DNA from: Lucinisca nassula
Taxonomy: Eukaryota > Mollusca > Bivalvia > Lucinida > Lucinidae
Length of the DNA: 64,000 nt
Reading direction: 5' to 3'
Assembly: GCA_963580285.1 (NCBI GenBank)
Contig: OY757011.1
Location: 157,779,245-157,843,244 of the forward strand
In this document: positions 38,501-50,000 of the stretch, piece after piece
Layout: each line of letters begins with the position of its first letter
Position numbering within the stretch: the first letter of the stretch is position 1
Made by a program: the position numbers and the translations under genes
Notes under the pieces: generated by a model
Database searches by the model: none
What the model was told of the DNA's origin: nothing
The model's input: only the letters and a program-made list of their open reading frames with translations

Positions 38501-41500
38501 AGCCTTCATGCGGACTGAACAAATTATTTGTCTAAATCGCATCGTAAGTAAGAGCGAGGATTGCGGCCGCGTAAAATCTATTTAGCCCTCCCCCCACCCC
38601 CTACCCGCCCCAGTGAAACTAACCGTTCCAAGGCGGTTCTTCTGTCGAGGTTTATTTTTGTTATAGTTTGTCTTTGAATGTGTGCATCGCTTATATCTGT
38701 TTGTTTTGGATAGCCAATTGGCCATTTTGTGGGAAAGTAACTGTTCTTTTGGCTTTCCACTGTTGATGTTTCCTTTAGGGTCTAGTTATTTCACGTTTGT
38801 GTTTCTTTCCATTTCCAGACTCTGATGGGAGCTGTGGGTTAATTGTATCAATTCCTGATCATTGCCTTTACTTCTATTTTGAGGCAAAATTTAATCACGC
38901 GCTCCAAATTAGTGAAACAACGGATTTGATAGATTTGAGTTTTAACGTCCCTTTCAACACTGTATATGTTATTTTGGAGACGTTGCTTCCAATTTTACAG
39001 GACTGTTACCCGACATTGAGATGAAATGACATCTGAAGCCCAGTCGCCCAATGAAACCAATAGGGTTTATTAGCATGGGCGGTCCGAGTCACATCGCTTT
39101 GCCTGGGCAGGCTTAGATCCTTTAAGTTGTTTACCAGTATTCGTGTGCAGTCGGTTTCAGCTCTGCTTGCCCATCTATTTCTTTAAACCCCGATGGGCGG
39201 GAACATGTGAAACAACGGAAAGAGAGGAAAAAAAGATAAGAAAAAAATATGGACCGTACTAGTATACTTACACCCACTTCTCTTATACGGGCCTCCGTGG
39301 CCTAGTGGATAAGAGCGCTGACTCTTAGTCATTAGGTCTCTCACCGCCGTAGGTTCGAGCCTCGCTCGGGCCACGTGTGAGACGCCAAGTTCTGCAACGG
39401 AAGGTCAGGTGGTTTTTCTCCGGGTACTCCGGTTTTCGCCCACCTCTGATTAACGATCGGCTCGATATGAGTGAAATAATCTTGAAAGGGCCGTAAAACC
39501 AAAACCAAAAAAAAAAAAAAAAACAAAAAAAAACACCCACTTCTCGCATGTCTTTTGGCATGTTGGTTTGGAGCCGGTCGGTTTAACTAACAATTCTTTT
39601 CCTGGGCATGCGTATCCGGTAAATCAGAAAGAGTGCAAATCTGAAAACTGCCCTTCTTGAATCAGCGCAAGTAGATAATATTGAAAATATGAAATTTTCA
39701 TGATCAAAATACACGAAAGAATGTTGCCAGGTCTGCCCCCGAGGTTATAAAACCTTTCTCATGCCCAACTCACTTGAGCATGAAATTCGCCCTGCTCAAA
39801 AAAATTAAAATGCCAACAATTGTTGGCTTTTTAAATTTTATGAGCAGGACAAACAACATTATCTACTGATCTGAACTGGATTTCCTATGTATTTGTACTT
39901 TAAAATTATGTGCTTGACAAATTTCATGCTCTGATGAATTTAGCATGAAAAAAGTATTATAACCTCGGGGACTGGCAGCGATGGCACACGTGACCTGATC
40001 ACCAAGAAATCATTATCATTACGATAACACACCCGTGCAACATAGTGCATTTTTTACACCTTCAAAATGGCCATTTTTCTGATGAAGATCCGTGATATTT
40101 TTCTTATAAATACTGCAAACATAGGTTGTGGGTGCTCGTTAGAACCGCCTCATTGAGGCGGTTCTAACGAGTACCCACAACCTATGTCTTGGAGCAAAAA
40201 TAAGAAAAATAATGTATACCCCCTTAAACTCCAGTTTTCTCTATATAAAGTGGGGTATAGGGGGGTCTTCATTTCACGGACTTGTTCACGTGATGTGCAG
40301 AGAGACAATACCAGCCAGCTTCGTGCTAGCTGGGTATAGTTAGTGTCTGTGTTATTATAAACAGTTAACAACCACTTGATTTGAACATAAAATAAACGTA
40401 ATATTAAATAAAAAAAGGAAAACAAATGCCCACCAACTGTGAGAGCAACCTTGGAATAAGGAAAATGTTCACATTTGCTCCACATGTAGGCTGATGGTAC
40501 CCTACGCCATCATAAATCTATCACTGCAGCTATAAACACGCCGAATAATAAGGAATGATTACAGCTGTATATAATGAATTGTATTTTTATGATGAATATT
40601 ATTTGACATGTCCATACTGATTTACGTCTGTTAGTCACCTTTTCCGCTACCAACATAATAGTTTCTCACTTTTTGGAGGTCAGGCGGTTTACCGCTGGAA
40701 AAGAAAATGTTGTCCTTCGAGTAACAATAAGTTATATTTTCCTTAAGATGGGTCAAAAACTCCAAATATAGATTACTAATATTGCTTCTCGTTAGAACCA
40801 TCTAATCGGAACGTTTCTAACGAGTACCCACAATCAATGTTTTTGAACGAACATTACCGACAAAATGTTTTGCACACTCCACATTAGCGAGTCTTTCTTG
40901 CATAATTTCAAGCTTAACCCTTTTTGTACCAAATGGAATCTTCCTTCTTAAATGCAGCAGGAGTCCATGGCCCCCGCCCATAGGGGCTTCCACGCAGAGC
41001 AGAATCCGGCCCGCACACTAGTACTGGTAACCCGTTTAGAGGATCTAAGCCTGTCCAGGAACCGCGGTGCGAGGCGGACCGTCCATGCTGATAAACCCTA
41101 TAGGTTTCATTGGGCGACAGGGCTTGAGATGTCATTTCATCTCAATGCCGGGTAAATTTCCCACAAAATTGGAAGCAACGTCTCCAAAATGACCTTTACA
41201 GTGTTGACGGGGACGTTTAACCTCAAATCAAACAAACAAATACAGCAGGAGTCCATTTCAAAATTTAGGGGTATCAGGTTGTGTTTTCTTCAAAATCAAT
41301 TTGTAAACTGGCTGAACTTTCTGCAAACAGTGTAGGCCCTGATCAGACGCCGCTTTCTACGGCGTCTGATCTGGGCCTGCACTGTTTGCCAATTACCAGT
41401 TTTGGGGTTTCTGGTACTCAATGGGTTAAAGGGAATTTACTCATTTTCTGCAATGAAGACTCTCTTGACTTTCCATTTTGCTTTTATGTGAAATGAACTG

Positions 41501-44500
41501 TTCTGAGAAAAATGCCTTTTAAAAGGGACAAAACGGAACATTGACAAGTGTAGACCCAGACTCAGACGCCACATAACGCGATCATACGGTCTGATCGGCC
41601 CATTACCAAAACACGCCAATACGAATACATTGTAAATTGTACCACCGAAAACATGAAACTTTTCAAATGAAAAATTTCAATATTTTTCTTATTTCTGCTC
41701 AAAACATAGATTGTGGATACTCGTTAGAACCGCCTCGACGAGGCGGTTCTAACGAGTACCCACAATCTATGTTTTTGAGCAGAAATAAGAAGAATGTTAT
41801 CCCCTGAAAACCCCAGTTTTACTACAGTATAAAAATGGGGTTTAAGGGGATCAAATTTATATAGGCATGTTTTCGTGATCGGGGTCTACACTGTTTGCCA
41901 ATGACCCTTTTATGAGACGTTATAGACACTAAAAAGTTACGTTATGTTGTCATATTTACATGTGTTGTTTGCAAAATTATTGACTTTGTGCCTTTGGCCC
42001 TTTATAATTATGCAAGTTAATTCTGTTCTCCTCTGTTCTGTTTCGCCGTGTTCCGCTGCTTCTCTTATGTTCTGGTTCTATCATATTCTACTCTGTTCTA
42101 TTCCATCCTGAACCTGCGCTCTATTCTGGACTGCATGATGCTTCCACGCAGAGCTGAATCTGGCCCGCACACTAGAACTGGTAAACCGCTTAGAGGATCT
42201 AAGCCTGTCCAGGAACCGCGGTGCGAGGCGGACCGTCCATGCTAATAAGCCCTATTGGTTTCATTTGACGATAGGGCTTGAGAAGTCATTTCATCTCAAT
42301 GTCGGGTAAAAGTCCCACAAAATTGGAAGCAACGTCTCCAAAATGACCTTTACAGTGTTGACGGGGACGTTAAACCGCAAATCAACCAACCAACCTGCGC
42401 TCTATTCAGATTCTATTCTATTCTGTTCTGTTATGTTGGCTTTCCATCACGCTCAGATTCTATTCATCCTGTTCAGATATAACTACGAGGTGTCATGCCC
42501 AGAACTGGACCAGCTGGTGGAGCTGTCCCTACAGATGAATGGTGTGTATGGATCCAGACTCACTGGTGGGGGTTTTGGGGGCTGCACCGTGACACTGGTC
42601 AAACCGGAGTCGCTTCAGCATACTATGGGGCATATAAAGGTACCTGTTATACTGTGTTCAGTCGGTTGAGCTGCTAGATTAAAGTTCTCCGACTCATCAC
42701 GAGAAATCCCTATATAATTTTGACCCCTCTTAAACCCCACTTTTATACAGTAAATCTGGTATTTACAGGGATGTACAATGTTTTCTTATTTCTGCTTAAA
42801 AACAGATTGATGGTATTCGAGTACCTACAATCTATGTTTTGAGGAGAAATATGAAAAATATCAGCATTTTATGCCCCCGCATCGGATGATGCCGGGGGAT
42901 ATAGCTTTACGGTTTTTCGTACGTGCGTCCGTGTGTATGTGCATACGTGCGTACGAACGTACGCCATTCTGTACGAATGTGTATACATACGTACCTACGT
43001 AATCCTGTTAGACTCAGGTTAAGGCATTTGTACCAGGTAGAGGACGAACTCATATTTCCCAAACAATGTGTTTGATTTGGTTCATATTTGGTAGGATGAT
43101 AAGTTTTATTCAGCAGTACTCCCGCCCATACTAACATCCTAAAGGTAAAGGTCAGGGACTTAGAATTTTGTAATGTTAAAGACTCAGGTTAAGCTTAAGG
43201 TATTTGTACCAGGCAGAACCTTATTATTTAAGAGCTCATATCTTCCAAACCATTTGCCATGATGGCTTTGGTTCATATTTGGTGTTATGATAGATATAGG
43301 TCCAAAGTTAATTTAGCAATACCCCCACCCATACCCATAACCGCAAGGTCAAGGCCAAGGACTCTGAAATTTTTAATGTTAAAGACTCTGGTTAAAGTAT
43401 TTGTACCAGGTAAAATCTGTCCTTTTACGATTGATTTGGTTTATGTTTGGTATCATGAAAGATATTGATCCAAAGTTTTATTCAGCTATAAAGCCTCCCC
43501 GACCCCCTCATGTCCATGACCTCAAAGTCAAAGTCACAGACTCAGAAATCTTTAATTTCAAAAGTTTTAAAGAGCATGATGAAATAAGTTCAAATTTGAT
43601 ATGGTGATAGATTAGATACAAGTCCAAATGTTTATTGGGCAATTCCCCCATCCCTGCCTAAGACGTCACAGATTTAGAAATGTTTAATGTAAATCTAAGA
43701 GATCATATTTGCCAAACCATATGATGGATTGTGTTTATACATGTATTTGGTACGATGATAGATACAGGTCCAAAGTGATTTTCAACAATACCCCACCCGT
43801 ACACATGACCACAAGGTGAAGGTCACAGACATTTTTTTTTTATTTTAAAGTATGTTGAGAGCTGATATTTTTCAAGCCATATAATGGATTTGCTTCATAT
43901 TTGGTATGATGGTAGCTACAGGTCCAAAGGTTAAATTCATCCATACTCCTGCCCCTGACCTCAAAGTCAAGGTCACACATAAATTTTTGATGTTAAGCAT
44001 TTGGAGCTCATATATTCCACACCATATGATATATATGCTTCATATTTGGAATCATGATAGACACATGTCAAAAGTTTCATTCAGCCATACCCCCGTCCCT
44101 GCCTTATGATCTCAAGGTCAATGTCGTAGACTTAGAAACTTTTAATGTAAAATTTTTAAGAACTCATATTTTCTAAACAATTTGATGAATAGAGGTCATA
44201 TTTGCTATGGTTGTGGTTATTTTTTCAACAGTTTTATCAACAATACCCCCAGCAATACCAATGACTTTAAGGACACTTTTTCAGGTGAGTTATGCTGTCT
44301 GATGACAGCTGTTGTTGCAGCATAATTCTTTCGGGGTGAGGTGGGCCCCTTGGTAGGGGCATCTCTGTCGTATAGACAAATTTGTAGTTCATCTGGAAAG
44401 TTTCAGCCTTTGATGGTAAAATTTTCAATATACATGTATTTGAATAGGCGTGTTTTCGAAATGCATTTTATTCATATGCGCATTCGCAGCCACTAGCTGC

Positions 44501-46930
44501 CAAACTTCAATGGCTCGAACACCTTTTGGACTACGAAATTTATTCCACACTCCACTGAGGGTGTTCATAAAGTCAGGTCAGGAGGCAAACTAGGGACGTC
44601 TTCTCGATTTTTTTTTAAAATAAAGGTATATCCTGTGTATAAAATCAACTCATTGGGGCGATTCTAATGAATAAACTGAATACATTCTCCCGAAATTATT
44701 CCCAATATATCAATAGTGTCAGTAACAGGACATTGTTTTTCAAAAACTAAAAAACGAGTTCGAAACAGCACTGGTTCTAGTAATAGAGCCATCGGTGTTC
44801 GAGCCATCGAGGTTTCACTGACATTGGGTAGATCACATGACTTCTTTTTGTCCAAGCCGTTGCTGGTATAGGCTGTGTGCTTAGTAGGGTATTTCACTAG
44901 CTTACCATTACGAAAACACGCCTATCCAGTATACACATACATTCATTATACGAAAACACGCCTATTCCAATACATTGTAAAATTGAACGCCGAAAAATGA
45001 ATATTTTCGGATGAAAAATTGTGATATTTTCTTATGTCTGCTCAAAATATAGATTGTGGGTACTCGTTAGAACCGCCTCATCGAGGCGGTTCTAACGAGT
45101 ACCCACTTTCTATATTTTAGAGCAGTAATAAGAAAAATAAGGTTTACCCCTGTAAACCCCAGTTTTACTTTATAAAAGTGGGGTTCGCGGGGGTCAAAAT
45201 TATATAGGCGTGTTTTCGTGATGGTAAATTTTACCGCCGAAAAACCGAAAATTTCAAGATGAAAAATTGGGATATTTTTCTTATTTCTGCCCAAACTATA
45301 GATTATGGGTACACGTTAGAACCGCCTCATCGGAACCAATGGGCCCATTATAAAATAATAATAATCAACCTTATTTATAGAGGTTGTCGCATTTAGTACT
45401 AGTACAAATCTTCCATGCGGCCCTCTTTTCCTGGGTAGGAACCAGTACTAAGCAATGTGGATACATGTAAAGTCTCTTGCTCAAGGAAACAACTCTTGGG
45501 GCTTCAAGTGCGGGGATCGAACCGGCTACCTCACGATCTCAAATCCGATGCTTTACCACTGCACCGCAGTTATCAGGTCACATGAGGCGATTCTAATGAG
45601 TGCACGCAACAAACCTTTATTTTATTGAAGATCAAAAAATTATCGTAAGTCGTCCAAATTATGCCTCCTGACCCGGTGCTGTGTTTTACCCTCAGTTGTC
45701 TCGAACTACCTTAACCCTTCTCTTGCTGAATATTCATTTAAGCAACACCCATTTCTGTCTATCAACCAATCAAATTACTTGATGTAATTTATTGCTACAA
45801 ATTCATAAACTGAATGCCAAACAGTGTAGATCCTGATCAGATGGCTTCTTCAGAAGCCATCTGATCTGGATCTACACTGTTTGCAAAGATAGGGGTTGTC
45901 GTGAACAGCAAGATAAGGGTTAATCTCGAATCCATTACCATGGGACCAAATGTGTTCGAGCGAATGAAGGTCGACTGTTTAAAGGTCATATACAAAGGTA
46001 TGGAAAGTCCTTACCTTTAAAAAGTCACTGGTTAAAGTAACTGAAGTGCGAAAAGCGAATCAAACCATCTTTATAAGTCTCTGGAAGTCTGAAATGTGCA
46101 ACTTCGAACTGCCTCATTTATATTCATGAGGTTTTCTGTAATGTTATAGGTGCACATTGATATTTTGAAAATCGTGTGTTTTATAGTCCTCCTATACTAT
46201 AAGAATTACGTAATTACCTATATGAATTGTTGAAATTGGTAATAAACCATTGTTCGTTCCGTTCCTTCAATTTGAAAGGGGGGTCCAAATCTGCCCACGC
46301 ACAGATTTTCTTGAAACTTCAAATGTTGTTTACTTGAGGACTATCAACTATATATATAACTTTGTTTCATTTGATAAATTACTATAGGTCTCAGGAGAGC
46401 TCCCTGGGGTAGTCCCCTGTAGTGGTCATACACACCTGTGAACTTTTCAGTCTTAAATCAATAGGTATGATTATTTAAAATTCTGTTGCTTTGATTGGCA
46501 ACAGAACTCTATAAGGATTAATCTATTACAAAAAATGTAAATGTGTCTATGTCTCTTAATTTTCCTGATAAATTTATTTTCAAAATTTCTTCTACTTTTC
46601 ATGAAAATTTATAAACAATGAGATTTTCATCATAAGTGTTAGATGTGTTACTGATCTTGTCACCCCAAGATATTCCATATAAAATAGGCCGCATATATCC
46701 TCTATACAGCAAACAAATTTCAGAAAAGTCAGAAACCGGTAACATTGTTTTTGATTGCTAGATATGAGTTCAAGTCTATTTTTGTGCTAAAATCAGTTGC
46801 AATATAAGGGGACAAAATTTCCTTAAAGTCTATTTTTGTTGTGTTTTTAATGACCATTTGGTGCCACGTTATCATACAAAGCTTAGCATAGGCATTTATG
46901 TAATAAAAACTCTCTCCCCCCTCCCCCTCC

Positions 46931-47023
<93 letters not shown>

Positions 47024-50000
47024 GATACTGTTTACAGTCAGGCGTTTTAGTTTGACTTTTCAAAAGTAAATAAGAACATACATTAGCAAAGTATACCAGT
47101 TCAATCCAAACATTTGAAAGAGAAAAAATTAAATGCATTCATGCACTGTTCATGATGAATGTTAGTTTTGACAGTTTTGCAAAAATGATAATCCTGAAAA
47201 AATTACATTATGGAAGAATAGGGATAAGACAAGGTGGATCGTTTTACCCTGTTTTATTTGGTCTTTCTGTATATTTTTAAACCCTGCAATATAAAGACAC
47301 TTGATGTCAGTGATACGCAATGACGTATTGAATCTGCTTAATAAATTACTTGCATAGTCCTATTTTTTTTTCTTCAATAATGTTTGCTGTTGTCATTCTC
47401 TTCTTTAAGATAAAACAGCAGCCAATAAATTGCTAACTGTGAAGGGACAGACTGATTGTTCCATTTGTTCTAATGACTGATCGGTCTATGTGTTGGTAAT
47501 TTTTTCTTACATCACTTGGTCAAAGAGACTCACACTCCGCTCCCCCACCAAGAGATCATGAAAACTATTTTCTGCATTGTTTCTAGGTTCATTATAACAT
47601 CTGCAAAAGTGTAAGCTACAATGTCTTAGTCTTCAAAATAAATGCAGAGCTCGTCACACTGTAACTAGTTGTAAAATTGGCATTTGGTGTGTGTGTGAAT
47701 TCGGGTTTAACGTCGCTTTCAACAATTTTGCAGTCATATCACGACGGTGTCTGGTTGCGACAGGGAGCTCAATGTTCACTTTTATAGTGCTGCCTCACTG
47801 AAGTATCATGTCCCAGACACATTACATGATACCACACCCAGTCACATCATCCTGACACTGGGTCGACTAGTCCTAGCTCTACCCCGTAAATCTGAGTGTC
47901 AAGCGAGGAGCAGCTAGTACCATTGTTAACCACTTTGGTATGTCGCGGACCGGGATCGAACCCCTGACCTCCCGTTCCCCTAAGCGGACACTCTACCAAC
48001 TCAGCTATCAGGGCCGGTTTGGCATTTGGTATATACACTTCCCTAAATGAAATGGATGGAAGGCAAGTTACTGTAACTAATGCATTTGATAGCTGATATT
48101 ATATTTAGATGTAATACCATTCGCATTTTTAGTCATCTGTATGCAGTATTTGTCATCTGTGCTAAGTTTTCTAGCTCTGTATTCATCTGTTTTTGCAAAT
48201 GGCCTAAATCAGCTGTTAGTTGTACTATTAGCATATTTCTGAACCAAAATCTGCAGTTGGCTTTATATTTTTCCATAATACTGAAAGCAAATATACCGTT
48301 TGCTCTTTTCTTCATCTGAAATAGTTCGAAAGCTGAACTGATTGGTCTTCTCTATAATACTAATTCATGTTACTCAAAAAAATAACTGGTTGCTTTCTGG
48401 ATCATATCTAAGAATATAAATAGATCATATTTAAGAATACAACTTTCTGACACTGATTTGCACAGCAGGCGACATTTGTTTGTGCTTTAGTCCAGATTTT
48501 GTGGGGGTTGGGGGTGGGGGTGAGCCAAAAGATCAGAAAATATTGTCTGTGGTATTATGACATACCCGGCTCAACCATAATAAAACATCATTACTCTTGG
48601 CCATTCAAGCAAGCTGTGCCATTCAGGTATGACAATCAGACTTTTCAAACTTTTTAAGTAGACTGCATCAGTTCAGAGAGTCAAGCGATAGAACCATCCA
48701 TTTTACTTGCCATTTCAACAATCTTTGTCATAATAAGCTTCAGCAGGCTTTAGGATTACATAAAATGCAAAAACGCCTGTTAAGAAATGAAATATATTTT
48801 CAATAAAATCCGATTGAATTGTTAATGAGCGCTCAAAATGAATTGTGTTTTTGGTGTTCCCCAGGGTACCATTACTGATACAAATGCTGATTAAATGAGC
48901 TCATACCACACAATCAAGGTTTAAACATACATATATTCATGTGTAGATATATATTGGTGAGCAATTTCTCGATTGAAAATGTTATACCATATCTACAAAT
49001 AGTTTGAAAAAAAAAATCTGACCACTACTATTCAATGTTCAAATGCAATATGTTACCGGCCTCAGATTTTCAAGAAAGTTTGACAAAATATTCTACATAA
49101 ACATGGGCAATTTTCATATTAAAATGATGGGGTGACAAGAACAGCAACAATGTGAAATCAAAAGTCAAACATTCTCCAAAAGATTTTATGGTTATGAAAT
49201 CTGGGGTCTGCTCCATATGAAATTGATCATGGTCTATGGAACTTCAACTGAACAATAGCAAATGTGATACAAAAATAACCACAAATGACTACAAAGATGC
49301 CTGAGAACAAAATAACTCCAAAACATAAGAAGCTGTTATGTATATATACACTTGTTTGAGGGTAATATTTTCGGAAGTGGAAATAAACAAAACATTGTAG
49401 ATTTATAATGAAAACAGATATGAGAGTGAAATAGATAAATAATGAACAGTCATTTACCAGGCATTAATTATACCCAATATCATGGAAATCTGTGCGTGGG
49501 CAGAACCCTATGGAAATTTACTATAGGCTGGAACTCCCCCTTTAAATAATTTATTTAACCCTTAAGACGCCGAGAAAAGCTATATCTGAAAATGTTGTCT
49601 GCTTATGTCGTCAGTTGAATCTTCTTGAAATTTTTTTAGAAATATCTTTTCATACAGAGAAACAGTGTTGACACAGATCAGACTGCTCCTAGAGAAGCAG
49701 TCTGATCTGGGTCCACAATGTTTGCGAAATGACTTTTAAAGTAACCGGCAGACGATAAAGCAGACGACAATTGTCGTAATTTGGCGTTTTATGGGTTAAA
49801 TCACCGATTTTTTTGTGATTGTAAGTAGATGAAATAACATTCAGAAGTTACTGAACAGTTTAAGCCGGCCTAGGTAGCTCAGTCGGATGCTCGTCTGACT
49901 GGTGATCAGGAGGACGCGGGTTCGGGACCTGCCGGGGTCGGCAACATTCTTTCGTGGAGATTGATCATGAAATCTTTTCTACGTTCATTCTCTCCCTTCC

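Larger units (their letters stand above)
46275..49543. mobile_element. Element G, copy 1 (contains (CA)n, SINE-G and an RT remnant)
   Basis: The left end AAAGGGGGGTCC...CTGCCCACGCACAGATTT is matched in reverse by AAATCTGTGCGTGGGCAG...GGAACTCCCCCTTT at the right. CCGGTAACATTG near 46736 is mirrored by TGTTACCGG near 49051. It contains the (CA)n tract at 46934-47022, an RT-like GIRQGGSF remnant at 47218 and a SINE-G insertion at 47689-48018. No long ORF. Confidence 0.6.

Noticed and set aside
46729..47138. Cys-Val and Thr-His repeat ORFs
   Set aside because: Translations of the (CA)n microsatellite.
48855..48885. FGVPQGT as a third RT remnant
   Set aside because: Only seven residues fit and the frame is closed on both sides; mentioned only as a possibility under element G.
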